From Agarilytica sp045430285 (lineage in GTDB: Bacteria > Pseudomonadota > Gammaproteobacteria > Pseudomonadales > Cellvibrionaceae), in assembly GCA_045430285.1 (NCBI GenBank), contig JAILXV010000005.1, forward strand, positions 310,001 through 374,000: a stretch of 64,000 nucleotides of DNA, given 5' to 3'. The notes beneath the pieces were generated by a model, which worked only from the letters and a program-made list of their open reading frames with translations, was not told the DNA's origin and ran no database searches. Below are positions 45,414-54,632 of this stretch, in pieces. The position numbers were made by a program, and so were the translations under genes. Every line of letters starts with the position of its first letter. The first letter of the stretch is position 1.

Positions 45414-46058
45414 ATGAACCAACTGACACACCTATTCGAAAACAACGAAAAATGGGCAGAGAACATCAAAAAAGAAGACCCAGGCTTCTTTGCCCGTTTA
45501 GCCGAGCAACAAAAACCCGAATATCTTTGGATTGGCTGCGCAGATAGCCGCGTACCTGCGAATGAAATCGTCGGCATGCTACCTGGCGAACTCTTTGTTC
45601 ACCGCAATATCGCGAACTGCGTGGTGCACACTGACCTAAACTGTCTTTCCGTCATCTATTACGCGGTTCGCGTACTGAAGGTAAAGCACATTATCGTTTG
45701 CGGTCATTATGGATGCGGTGGCGTTAATGCCGCGCTGGAAAGCCAAACTTACGGCCTAGCGGATCACTGGATACGCAATATCCGTGACCTCTATTACAAC
45801 AAACGTAAAGAGATAGAAGCCTTAGAAGATAATGATGCGAAACGACGACGCCTGTGCGAACTCAACGTTATTCAACAAGTCGCCAACGTGAGTCATATCC
45901 CCGCCGTACAAAAAGCCTGGTTCCAAGGGCAGGAAGTTGCTATTCACGGGTGGATTTACGACATAAATGATGGGTTACTTCATAAAATGACGGATACGGT
46001 GAGTGATGCCTCCGGATTGGCAGAGCAATACCGCTTATCTGAATCTCTTTTAGACTAG
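45414..46058 (+). CDS. can: Beta-class carbonic anhydrase
   Basis: Interconverts CO2 and bicarbonate. 214 residues from the ATG at 45414 (GAGGG upstream). Zinc ligands Cys42, His98 and Cys101 with Asp44/Arg46 match the numbering of E. coli Can: CADSRVPANEI and CGHYGCGGV. The frame is also open upstream through the heptamer repeat, but that extension (Phe-Pro-Val-Ser-Arg repeats) is an artefact of the repeat. Confidence 0.95.
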   Translation: MNQLTHLFENNEKWAENIKKEDPGFFARLAEQQKPEYLWIGCADSRVPANEIVGMLPGELFVHRNIANCVVHTDLNCLSVIYYAVRVLKVKHIIVCGHYGCGGVNAALESQTYGLADHWIRNIRDLYYNKRKEIEALEDNDAKRRRLCELNVIQQVANVSHIPAVQKAWFQGQEVAIHGWIYDINDGLLHKMTDTVSDASGLAEQYRLSESLLD

Positions 46059-46066
46059 CGATCCCG

Positions 46067-46201
46067 TCAGCAAGAACGAAGCATATACAGCCGCCTATTG
46101 AGCCTGCGATTACTCTCTTCGAGAGGGTAATCCACCATCCCTACGCCCAAAACCGCAAGCGCCTCCGTCTGTGCAAATGAAATACAGCCAATCACTGGCA
46201 T
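46067..46201 (-). CDS. Possible 44-residue ORF, OmpA-tail-like remnant
   Basis: An ATG frame of 44 codons on the minus strand. It contains AQTEALAVLGVGMVDYPLE followed by ESNRRLNRRL, faintly like the ALAVxGxGxxxP...NRRNRRVE end of OmpA-type peptidoglycan-binding domains. No good ribosome site. More likely decayed or accidental than a working gene. Confidence 0.2.
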   Translation of the reverse strand: MPVIGCISFAQTEALAVLGVGMVDYPLEESNRRLNRRLYMLRSC

Positions 46202-46279
46202 TTCCCACGTATAGCACCGATACTAAATATCAGTCACCCGACTTTAGACCCAATTGTTTTCTAGAATGGATAAGACTCC

Positions 46280-47398
46280 ATGATACGGTGGTATTTGGAA
46301 GGCTTCTTTCAAAGCGATAACAACAAAACACAGCAACCCATGCATGACTTCCCCGTTATTTTGGGAAGAGATGAAACGCTCCCCTGCGTGGTGAGCGCCC
46401 CGTCTGTGTCTCGTAATCACGCCAAAATATCCATGCGTGAAAACCAGCTGTGGCTGGAGGATATGAATAGCCGAAACGGCACCTTTGTTAACCGAAAACC
46501 CATTACTGACCCTGTAGAAGTTTTCCATGGCGATGTGGTGCACCTTGGCACCGCTGAGATTCGCCTAATCGACACACTTCACTCAAAAAGCATGGCAGAC
46601 GTAGAACCAGACGACAGCGGTGGCGAAACTAAATTCATCTCAACCACAAGCCTGAGTGAAAAGTTTCCTTCTGGTGTGCGGGAGCTGGAGCAACTTATCG
46701 CTAATCGTGCCGTCGCGATGGTGTTTCAACCCATAATCAAAGCCCCTGAACTTTCCACCGTTGGCTACGAAGTGCTCGGCCGTGGTGCGAGCCCAGACCT
46801 CCCGACGAGCCCACTGGACCTATTTAGGATCGCCGAAAGCTTCGAGTTAGAGGTACAGCTCTCGGAAGTCATGCGCAATAAAGGAGTAGAAACTGCCATT
46901 GCCCACAAGCTTCAGGGTGACCTTCTGGTCAACACACACCCCTCTGAAATGAAAAAACCCGAACAATTACTAGACAGTTTATCTGCCTTACGACGCCGTT
47001 TCCCCCACGCGCCGATCACCCTAGAAATCCACGAACAGTCCGTTACAGGCAATAGTGATTTATTACGTTCAATCAAACAGAAACTTGATACACTGTCGAT
47101 GAAGTTGGCGTTCGATGATTTTGGTGTCGGACAGTCGCGCTTTATGGAGATGGTAGAAGCCAAACCCAACCTCATCAAATACGACCGCGCACTTATAGAT
47201 CGTATCGATGAAGGCGACGAATCCCGCATCAGCCTCTTACGCCACCTCAAAGAAATGGCTACAGATCTTTCAATAGAAACATTAGCCGAATGCGTAAGTA
47301 ATGAAGGCGAATACCGCGTATGTGAAACCATGAACTTTGAGTATTACCAAGGTTTCTATTTCGCAAAACCGCAACCGCCGGAAAATTTTAGTCGTTAA
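46280..47398 (+). CDS. FHA-EAL domain protein
   Basis: 372 residues. Forkhead-associated phosphothreonine-binding domain (about 1-100): LGRDETLPC, SRNHAKI and SRNGTFVN. EAL domain (about 130-365): EVLGRG in place of EALGR, N in LLVNTHP, EIHE, the DD of FDDFGVGQS, IKYDRA and ETLAE. The metal and catalytic acids are largely kept, so c-di-GMP hydrolysis is possible though the motifs are divergent. The Ser/Thr kinase gene 39 bases downstream suggests kinase-dependent recruitment through the FHA domain (inference). Confidence 0.88.
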   Translation: MIRWYLEGFFQSDNNKTQQPMHDFPVILGRDETLPCVVSAPSVSRNHAKISMRENQLWLEDMNSRNGTFVNRKPITDPVEVFHGDVVHLGTAEIRLIDTLHSKSMADVEPDDSGGETKFISTTSLSEKFPSGVRELEQLIANRAVAMVFQPIIKAPELSTVGYEVLGRGASPDLPTSPLDLFRIAESFELEVQLSEVMRNKGVETAIAHKLQGDLLVNTHPSEMKKPEQLLDSLSALRRRFPHAPITLEIHEQSVTGNSDLLRSIKQKLDTLSMKLAFDDFGVGQSRFMEMVEAKPNLIKYDRALIDRIDEGDESRISLLRHLKEMATDLSIETLAECVSNEGEYRVCETMNFEYYQGFYFAKPQPPENFSR

Positions 47399-47455
47399 TC
47401 GAAAACAACAAATACAGCTGATTAACGACGGTATACCTTGGGGAAAACCATCGTC

Positions 47456-49177
47456 GTGTCTTCACATCTAGAACTAGAAATCCCTGGCTATGACATTATT
47501 GAACCTATCGGTCGCGGCGGCATGGCTTCCGTTTATCGTGCCCGACAACATAGTTTCGATCGCAATGTAGCGCTTAAAATACTTAAACCCGATTTAAGCG
47601 AAGACGACGCCTTTTGCCAACGTTTTGTAATGGAATCACTCATCGTTGCAAAACTAAACCACAGCCATATTGTTCAGGTTTACGATGTCGGCGAAGTAAA
47701 AAACAACTACTACATCGCCATGGAATTTCTCTGCGGTGGAGATCTCCAAAAACGACTTAAAGAGGGGCTCTCTGCACAAGAATCCGTCTCTATTATTAAA
47801 CAAATCGCCTCAGCCCTAGATTTTGCTCACCGTAAACACATCATTCATCGGGATTTAAAACCTGACAATGTTATGTTCCGCGAAGATGAAGCCGCCGTAT
47901 TGACCGACTTCGGTATCGCCAAAGAAACCAATGCCGATATAAACCTCACCCAAACAGGGCTCATTGTCGGCACTCCTAAATATATGAGCCCAGAACAAAT
48001 TCGTGGTGCAGACCCTAGCCCACAAGGCGATATTTATAGCCTTGGCATTATGTTCTATCAACTGCTTTGTAACCGCGTACCTTTCCATGGCGCCGATCTT
48101 GTAGCCACCGCTTATCAACACTTTAATGAACCGGTACCGCTACTCCCCCCACATTTATCTCAGTTTCAGGAACTCATTGAGCATATGCTCGCCAAGACCA
48201 TTGAAGACCGTATTCCCTGCGGTAAAGATGTTGTCAAAGAACTGGAACGAATCGAAAAAGCGCACCCGATTGAAATACCCGATGACGAAACCGCCGTTAT
48301 GCCTTCCGGTGGCTTTAACCTCGAAAACGATGAAACGCTCGTACAAAGCGGCAGTGACTTACAGGCGGGTGTCGAAACCAAAGTCATGCCCAAATCCAAA
48401 AGTCGCAATATCGCCAGCGATCCAACCTTGGTCAAAACAGAGAACGAACAACGCCCCAATTCAACGCCAGCTGAAAACACCTCAGTTGAAAACCATAGCG
48501 CTCCAGACAACACTGAAAACAATACGACAAAATTTACGCAACTTCGTGAAAGCCCTTTCACCAATAAAGCGATACTCGGTGGTATGGCGACCCTAGTAAT
48601 TATTGTTGGGCTTATTTTCGCGATCACCTCCAATTCACCGCAAGAACAGTCTGCGCCACCAGCACCCATAACGGCAGTCAATACCGAAGAAATTACGGCA
48701 TTGTTACTGGCAGCTCACAACGACATTCAAAACAATCGCTTACGTACGGGTGAAAGCAACGCACTAAGTAAATACGAACAAGTGCTCATATTATCCCCAG
48801 GCCACCCACAAGCCCTTGAAGGCAAAACAAAGGTCGCAAAAAAATACATCTCTTTAGCCAAAAAAGCGATTCAAAACAAGAACTTTGGTCTCGCACAACA
48901 ACATTTGGATAATGCCACCGATATCGATTCCGAGGTAAATACAAGTAAGCTACAAACCAAACTTAATGCGGCAAAGCGCAATCAAAAAAGCCCCATATCG
49001 ACACTCAAACAAGTACAGATCGCGGGATTACTTGAAAACGCAAAAATCTACGAGCAGGAAGGTAAAATTTCTTCCCCAGCAGGCGGGAATGCGATTGAAA
49101 ACTATAAAAAAGTATTAGAAATAGACCCGTACAACGAAAGTGCCAAAGCACGGCTCGCGGTACTTAGTAAAAAATAA
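47456..49177 (+). CDS. Membrane-anchored PknB-type Ser/Thr protein kinase
   Basis: 573 residues from a GTG at 47456; a TTG six codons upstream is an alternative. Hanks kinase domain (about 10-275): IGRGGMASVYRA, ALKILK (ATP Lys), HRDLKPDN (catalytic), DFGIAK and SPEQIRG. A Thr/Asn-rich juxtamembrane linker, one transmembrane helix (GGMATLVIIVGLIFAI), and a C-terminal helical region with two TPR-like repeats whose ends both read like YKKVLEIDPYNESAKARL. Likely partner of the upstream FHA-EAL protein. Confidence 0.9.
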   Translation: MSSHLELEIPGYDIIEPIGRGGMASVYRARQHSFDRNVALKILKPDLSEDDAFCQRFVMESLIVAKLNHSHIVQVYDVGEVKNNYYIAMEFLCGGDLQKRLKEGLSAQESVSIIKQIASALDFAHRKHIIHRDLKPDNVMFREDEAAVLTDFGIAKETNADINLTQTGLIVGTPKYMSPEQIRGADPSPQGDIYSLGIMFYQLLCNRVPFHGADLVATAYQHFNEPVPLLPPHLSQFQELIEHMLAKTIEDRIPCGKDVVKELERIEKAHPIEIPDDETAVMPSGGFNLENDETLVQSGSDLQAGVETKVMPKSKSRNIASDPTLVKTENEQRPNSTPAENTSVENHSAPDNTENNTTKFTQLRESPFTNKAILGGMATLVIIVGLIFAITSNSPQEQSAPPAPITAVNTEEITALLLAAHNDIQNNRLRTGESNALSKYEQVLILSPGHPQALEGKTKVAKKYISLAKKAIQNKNFGLAQQHLDNATDIDSEVNTSKLQTKLNAAKRNQKSPISTLKQVQIAGLLENAKIYEQEGKISSPAGGNAIENYKKVLEIDPYNESAKARLAVLSKK

Positions 49178-49206
49178 GGCTTTTCATAGCGTGCGTGAAA
49201 AGCCTT
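49176..49206 (-). terminator. Terminator between kinase and TauE/SafE genes
   Basis: AAGGCTTTTCA (49176-49186) and TGAAAAGCCTT (49196-49206) form a perfect 11-bp stem overlapping the kinase stop codon. On the minus strand it is followed by ATTTTTT, so it suits the permease transcript best and may act in both directions. Confidence 0.75.
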
Positions 49207-49208
49207 CA

Positions 49209-49934
49209 TTAGATCAAAGACTGCCCCACGAGCACCGCACCATAACCCGAGATCAATAGCGTGACCAGCTTATGAAACACTGGCTCGCTTATCGTTTTGA
49301 ATGCCAGGTAATGCACGATAAAAAATATGCTGCCCGAGCATACCGGCAACACCCAATTAATCTCTGCAATAGCGCGTTGATCCAGCATAAAAATAACACT
49401 TAACTGCGCAAGAGAAAAAAACAAATACCCGTAGGCAACGTGACTACGTATTTGTAATTTTTCTGAAAACTTACTACTCACAAAAATAGTAAGAAAAGCC
49501 CCTCCCATATTGGACAAGCCATGCACTGTCCCAGTCAAAGCAAGATACACAGGTTCAGACTTCAGAACTAACTGCCTAAGGAAATTATCAAGCCGTTTAG
49601 AGAGACGAGTCAAGGCAGTTAACAACAACATAACTCCAGTGACTAGACTTAGGTCTATAGCGGATTCTAAAAGAAACACCGCTGCTAATGCCGAAATAAC
49701 GAATGGAAGGGTGAATAGTGGAAGTTTATATCTGTATTCTCGAATTGCCTTAGGCGCCTGCAATATTTGCAACACACTAATCACGAGCGAAGCGGGGAGC
49801 AGCGTTACGAGCGCTTCACTAAATGAATAACCCAACAACAATAGCGTAGGCGTTCCGAAAACCAGAAGCCCCACCCCAAGCATTGACTGCACCACAGAAA
49901 ACAAAAGCACGATGATTACAACAGTAAATGTCAT
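49209..49934 (-). CDS. TauE/SafE family permease
   Basis: 241 residues from the ATG at 49934 (GGGGGAG upstream; the frame is open 14 codons further). Seven to eight membrane segments with the family opening VVQSMLGVGLLVFGTPTLLLLGYS and the second repeat HGLSNMGGAFLTIF. TauE/SafE proteins move sulfite, sulfoacetate or related organic anions. It lies next to the phosphonate cluster but on the other strand; a link is only a possibility. Confidence 0.82.
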   Translation of the reverse strand: MTFTVVIIVLLFSVVQSMLGVGLLVFGTPTLLLLGYSFSEALVTLLPASLVISVLQILQAPKAIREYRYKLPLFTLPFVISALAAVFLLESAIDLSLVTGVMLLLTALTRLSKRLDNFLRQLVLKSEPVYLALTGTVHGLSNMGGAFLTIFVSSKFSEKLQIRSHVAYGYLFFSLAQLSVIFMLDQRAIAEINWVLPVCSGSIFFIVHYLAFKTISEPVFHKLVTLLISGYGAVLVGQSLI

Positions 49935-50369
49935 TACTCCCCCGCAAAAGTAGATACCCGAACAGACACCCAACACAGAAAAAACGCTTAAGTGTTTTTG
50001 CGCGCAATATAAACATTAATTATTTACAGAAACAACAGGAGTAAGGCAGACACAACAAAATGTCGACCTCTATAGCATAGAAAAACAAGGGATAAGATAT
50101 AAGTGAAATATTTTTTATTTCGTTTTTAGGCCGAACTTCAACAGAAACAGAATTATTTCAAAAGTATATTTTTAAAGCACACCTTTACCAATTAAAACGA
50201 ATGACGACTAAAAATCCTCACCATCAAAACGAGAAATAACCGATCAAATTTCTCTAACTGTGAAACAACCCCTAAAAACCACAATAAAACCAACATGAAA
50301 ATTGTTTTCGTTTTACTCGCAAGTAGAATCCCAACGAAAAATAGAGGTCCATGGCGACGAGAAAAATCT
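49935..50369. other. AT-rich intergenic region ahead of the phosphonate cluster
   Basis: No gene of normal size. Presumably holds the divergent promoters for the permease and the phosphonate cluster. I looked for a PHO box (direct repeats of CTGTCAT) and saw only one weak CTGTGAA near 50260. The frame of the next gene is open back to an ATG at 50295. Confidence 0.4.
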
Positions 50370-51029
50370 ATGAGGTATTACAAAAACAATATCGAAAACC
50401 TTTCAGAGGTCGCCAAAGAAAAAGACATATTCATCATTAAGCTCAATCTGGTGGATACCCTCTCTATCTGTGGATTGATGCTATGTTTACTGTCCTGCGG
50501 ACTGGCTTTATCTGGAAACTACGCTTACGCAATCGTATTGCTATTCGTGGCAATGCTGATCGACATGCTCGATGGAATCTTAGCAAGAAAGTTTTCTCTA
50601 CTTCGGCCATTTGGGAAATATCTTGATAGCACAATTGATACCTTCGATTATCTTGCTGTACCGCCATTAATTCTTTATCTCTTGGGTTATAACCACTGGC
50701 ATCACGTTCTGGTGCTAATGCTATTTGTCACATGCGGAGTAATACGACTCGCCGTTTTTAATCAAATTGGCAATATTAAAGATGCCTCGGGCCGTGCCTG
50801 TTACCTAGGCATGCCGGTTTTCTGGATCGTGTTTATTCTCGGCAGCTTCTATATTGGCAACGGGTATATAGAACTCTCCCTCCTAAACCCTCTACTGTCT
50901 GTTGTATTGATTATTTATAGCCTATTGATGGTCTCTCGTCGCCCCTGCTACAAATTTAATGGCTGGAAATTAGTAAGCACATTAATTGCAGCATATATCG
51001 CCGTAATTATGTGGCACGAAGCAGGTTAA
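50370..51029 (+). CDS. CDP-alcohol phosphatidyltransferase family protein
   Basis: 219 residues from the ATG at 50370 (an ATG at 50295 adds 25; neither start has a strong ribosome site). The full family signature D-x2-DG-x2-AR-x8-G-x3-D-x3-D is present, DMLDGILARKF then G-x3-D-x3-D, in a membrane protein of about six helices. Such enzymes transfer a phospho-alcohol from a CDP-linked donor to a lipid or polyol. At the head of a phosphonate cluster it is a candidate for moving a CMP-activated phosphonate, or for making the acceptor lipid. Function inferred. Confidence 0.85.
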   Translation: MRYYKNNIENLSEVAKEKDIFIIKLNLVDTLSICGLMLCLLSCGLALSGNYAYAIVLLFVAMLIDMLDGILARKFSLLRPFGKYLDSTIDTFDYLAVPPLILYLLGYNHWHHVLVLMLFVTCGVIRLAVFNQIGNIKDASGRACYLGMPVFWIVFILGSFYIGNGYIELSLLNPLLSVVLIIYSLLMVSRRPCYKFNGWKLVSTLIAAYIAVIMWHEAG

Positions 51030-51043
51030 AAAACGGGGAGATT

Positions 51044-53737
51044 ATGAACAAAGAAATCAAAATGATACTCACTGAGGCCGATGCTAAATCAACCAGTATT
51101 GATTTAGGCGGAAAGGCGAACAACCTAAAAAAATTGAGCGCAGCGGGGCTGCCTGTACCAAAGTGGTTGTGTGTAAAAGAAGATTTTTTTCACCAGGTTA
51201 TTCAACAAATCCTCAAGGTCCCTGCTGGCGACAATGTTGACTTCACGCAACTCAGCAGCGAACAATTATCTACGCTTAGTGGTCGCTTGAGCGACGCAGA
51301 CACCATCGAGACGATATCTCAGGTAATCGCTCCATATTTACACACTCACTCAATTCGCCACTACGCAGTGCGCTCTTCGGCTTCGATGGAAGATTCTGGT
51401 GTACTCTCTTTTGCCGGATTATTCGATACCTACCTGTTTGTACCCGCTGCTGACGTCGCCGAAAAAATCGCACATTGCTGGCAATCCGTCTTCAGTATCA
51501 ATGTACAAGCGTATTTAAAACAAAATGCACTCGACCTGGCCGACTTAAGCATGTCAGTCGTATTGCAGGAAATGATCGATAGCGAAACGTCTGGCGTGCT
51601 ATTTCAAGCTAACCCTGCTGGGCCACTGGAAGAACAAGTGATTGTCGCTGGATATGGTCTGGGGGAAGGTATTGTCAGCGATCAAGTTGAAACCGATAGC
51701 TACTACAGTAATCGCGAAACAGGGAAGCTACGTAAGCAGCTCGGCACCAAACGTCATTACTTTAGACGTAACAGCGCACCCACCGGTGGATTGATTAAAG
51801 CTGTACTTGATTCAAACCAACAAAACAAAGCGGTGTTATCCGAAACACACATTACGGCATTGTTAGCATTAAGCGAAAAGCTATCGAAAATCTATCCCGA
51901 CGCTCAAGATATTGAGTGGGCGTTTGATGGGGAGGGAACCCTCCACCTATTGCAAAGCCGCCCCATTACGACGCTCGCCAAGGGCACACTGTCACTTTAC
52001 GACAACAGTAATATCACTGAGAGTTATCCAGGCATGGTGCTGCCGTTGACCGAAAGCGTCATTAAAAAAGTATATCACGCGTTATTTTATGATGCGTTTG
52101 CAGAAAATGGTGGCATACCCGCCTTATTAGATCGCCACCAACCCGACTTTAGTACCATGCTGGAGTGCATCGAGGGACGCATGTATTACAACCTCAGCAG
52201 CTGGTACCGAGTCATGGGCTTACTGCCGTTTTCGTCCCGTATATTTATTCCCGCATTAGAAGACGCGATTGGATGCCAGCGATCACACGTCGATAATGCA
52301 GGCTCTTGGCGCCGTCGCTGGCAAAAAATTCGTTTTGCAACGATGCTATTACATCGTCATATTTTTATGGAACGCCTAGTTCACCGATACGACCGTGACT
52401 TTAAGGCGCTATTTGATAGCACGCACAAGGATTTAGACAAATCCACCGCCGTCAAAGATCTTGTAAACGCCTATCGATCGTTCTTTTCCAAAATTTTTAA
52501 GATTGATCAGCTCGGACGTGTATCGGACACCTATCTAACAGTCTATTTATCTGTACTGACACACTATTTAGTGCGACTTGGCCTGAGCCGTGACAAATCA
52601 GCCAATTTAATTAATGGATTATTGACGGGCGCTGCTGATTTAGAGAGTGTTAAGCCGGTAAAGTCCATTAAATTAATGGCGCGATTGGCCAGCGAAGATA
52701 AACGATTAGAAAAAATTCTCAGAACAGCCGATAACTGGCAAGGGTTATTGCAAGAACTCGAACCCTATCCAGATTTCAGGCAGTGTTTATTACGGCATAT
52801 TCACCTATACGGTGACCGTACCATCGGTGAATTAAAACTCGAAACGATCACTTTTCGACAACAGCCGTTAATGATCGTAAAAGTGATCGAAAACTACATT
52901 AATCACACGGCTGATTTTGCGCAACAAGAACAGCGCGAACAGGCGCTAAAACAACAAGCAGAGGCATCGCTAAACAAGCTGCAATGTAAAAATAGAGTGG
53001 CCCGCTGGTTACTTCCATTTCTTATCAAAAAGCTTCGATACTACATTAAAAACCGTGAAAAATTTCGCTTAAACCGCTCACTTTACTATGGTGTATTACG
53101 GGACATTTTTTCCCGCATTTCCGAAATCTGGGCCCAAGACCATCGTCTGCAAAAGCCCCAAGACATTTTTTATCTAACTGACACTGAAATATTCGCTCAC
53201 GCGGATGAAAGCTCTGTAAACGCCGATTCATTGCAAGCGATTATAGATCAGCGAAAACGTCAATGGAGCCACTATAAACACAAGAAGCCTGTGAGCCGAA
53301 TGTGGCTTAAAGGACCGGTATCAGAAAACTTTATCCCTCAACATGATCAACTAAGCGATGACCTCCACTCTTCACATCTCTTGTCTGGTGTGGGCTGCTG
53401 CCCAGGCACCATTGAAGCTGAAGCCATCGTACTGTCGGAGCCAGACCCAACAGTAGATATCCATGGCAAGATATTGGTCGCAGAAAACACCGACCCAGGC
53501 TGGGTATTTTTAATCATGGGAGCGAAGGCATTGGTCGTCGAAAAAGGCAGCCTGCTTTCTCATACCGCAATCATTGGCAGAGAACTCGGCATACCAACAG
53601 TGGTGGGCGTGACAAATGCCACACAAAAGATTGCCCAGGGAGCGCGTATCCGCGTCGATGGTGGCTCAGGCACTATTACGCTTTGCGAAAGCGAAGAAAT
53701 CAACGTTCAAACGGAGAACCTTTGTGGCTTATCTTAA
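51044..53737 (+). CDS. Dikinase-type phosphotransferase (PPDK_N/PEP-utiliser; rifampicin-phosphotransferase-like layout)
   Basis: 897 residues from the ATG at 51044 (GGGGAG upstream). N-terminal pyruvate-phosphate-dikinase ATP-grasp domain (about 15-320: GGKANNLKKLSAAGLPVP, AVRSSASMEDS, FAGLFDTYL, QSRPITT), a long middle region (330-770) unlike the PEP-binding TIM barrel, and a C-terminal swivelling domain whose His840 (GSLLSHTAII) would carry the phosphoryl group. This order matches rifampicin phosphotransferase, not PEP synthase, so it probably phosphorylates an unknown small molecule or lipid. PEP supply for the mutase is the alternative. Confidence 0.82.
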   Translation: MNKEIKMILTEADAKSTSIDLGGKANNLKKLSAAGLPVPKWLCVKEDFFHQVIQQILKVPAGDNVDFTQLSSEQLSTLSGRLSDADTIETISQVIAPYLHTHSIRHYAVRSSASMEDSGVLSFAGLFDTYLFVPAADVAEKIAHCWQSVFSINVQAYLKQNALDLADLSMSVVLQEMIDSETSGVLFQANPAGPLEEQVIVAGYGLGEGIVSDQVETDSYYSNRETGKLRKQLGTKRHYFRRNSAPTGGLIKAVLDSNQQNKAVLSETHITALLALSEKLSKIYPDAQDIEWAFDGEGTLHLLQSRPITTLAKGTLSLYDNSNITESYPGMVLPLTESVIKKVYHALFYDAFAENGGIPALLDRHQPDFSTMLECIEGRMYYNLSSWYRVMGLLPFSSRIFIPALEDAIGCQRSHVDNAGSWRRRWQKIRFATMLLHRHIFMERLVHRYDRDFKALFDSTHKDLDKSTAVKDLVNAYRSFFSKIFKIDQLGRVSDTYLTVYLSVLTHYLVRLGLSRDKSANLINGLLTGAADLESVKPVKSIKLMARLASEDKRLEKILRTADNWQGLLQELEPYPDFRQCLLRHIHLYGDRTIGELKLETITFRQQPLMIVKVIENYINHTADFAQQEQREQALKQQAEASLNKLQCKNRVARWLLPFLIKKLRYYIKNREKFRLNRSLYYGVLRDIFSRISEIWAQDHRLQKPQDIFYLTDTEIFAHADESSVNADSLQAIIDQRKRQWSHYKHKKPVSRMWLKGPVSENFIPQHDQLSDDLHSSHLLSGVGCCPGTIEAEAIVLSEPDPTVDIHGKILVAENTDPGWVFLIMGAKALVVEKGSLLSHTAIIGRELGIPTVVGVTNATQKIAQGARIRVDGGSGTITLCESEEINVQTENLCGLS

Positions 53738-54632
53738 TCGTCTTTCATTGTATTTCAATGTCATGTATCCACTGCCCAAAGCAGTGGTCACCGCGATAAT
53801 TGTATTTCTCAGTTTCTTTTTACTCATTGCTGAAATCAAAGGTGATGAGCAGATTTTTTACCCAGAAAGCTGGTTCGCGATAGCTTCCATATTGTTATAT
53901 TCCATCATCTTTCGAATCAACGATGAAATTAAAGATGAGGAGTTTGACAAACAGTACAACCCCGACAGACCTCTAATTACTGGCGCCGTCAAATTTAGCG
54001 ATATACAAATACTCGCGGTCATTTTATTTGGTGTCATCACCGCGCTTAATTTTAACAAGGGCATGGTGACCAGCGTCTTTTTGGTATGGATCGTATTCTT
54101 GACGCTTTCTGCTCGTTGGTTTTACTTTAAAGATGAAGTGATCCGACCAAACTTCTTACTAACCACGATTACTCACCAGCCAATGCTGCCGCTAACGTAT
54201 CTGTATATATATTCGGTTTATGTTTATCTCAGTGGCGGTGAATTCGAATTTGGACTAGCCTTCGCGCTCGCGATACTGTTTAGCTTGACCTACATCGGCT
54301 GGGAAGTTGCCCGAAAAACCCGCGCACCCGAGGATGAAACTGAATACCAAAGTTACTCCAAACAATGGGGCGTAAAAAAATCAACGATCATCCCCATGAT
54401 TTATATCGCATTAACCACCATCGGTTTATCCGCGATGGGCGTTATATTTGATTTTTCAGTTTACTTTATCTTGGCGAACGTTCTTATCGGGGCGATATCT
54501 TTAATTGTCTATACGCGATTTTTGCTAAACCCAACATCTAAAAATAACCGCTTAAGGCTGGCAAATGAGCTCTATGATCTTGGGTTTCGTCTGCTTGTCA
54601 TTATTGAAGTCCTCGGAGGGAGATTCCTATGA
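53724..54632 (+). CDS. UbiA-family prenyltransferase
   Basis: 302 residues from a GTG at 53724 (GGAG 7 bases upstream), overlapping the dikinase stop by 14 bases. Eight or nine membrane helices. The first Asp-rich motif reads NDEIKDEEFDKQYNPDRPL, a widened form of NDxxDxxxD, and a second acidic patch follows helix 5 (RAPEDETEY). UbiA enzymes join an isoprenyl chain to an aromatic, sugar or glycerol acceptor. Its acceptor here is unknown; the neighbours point to a lipid. Confidence 0.82.
   Translation: MAYLNRLSLYFNVMYPLPKAVVTAIIVFLSFFLLIAEIKGDEQIFYPESWFAIASILLYSIIFRINDEIKDEEFDKQYNPDRPLITGAVKFSDIQILAVILFGVITALNFNKGMVTSVFLVWIVFLTLSARWFYFKDEVIRPNFLLTTITHQPMLPLTYLYIYSVYVYLSGGEFEFGLAFALAILFSLTYIGWEVARKTRAPEDETEYQSYSKQWGVKKSTIIPMIYIALTTIGLSAMGVIFDFSVYFILANVLIGAISLIVYTRFLLNPTSKNNRLRLANELYDLGFRLLVIIEVLGGRFL

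Noticed and set aside
50150..50294. PHO box before the phosphonate cluster
   Set aside because: Only one weak CTGTGAA; no 11-base-spaced direct repeat.
51044..53737. PEP synthase feeding PEP to the mutase
   Set aside because: The PEP/pyruvate-binding barrel is not recognisable and the domain order is that of rifampicin phosphotransferase; kept as an alternative only.
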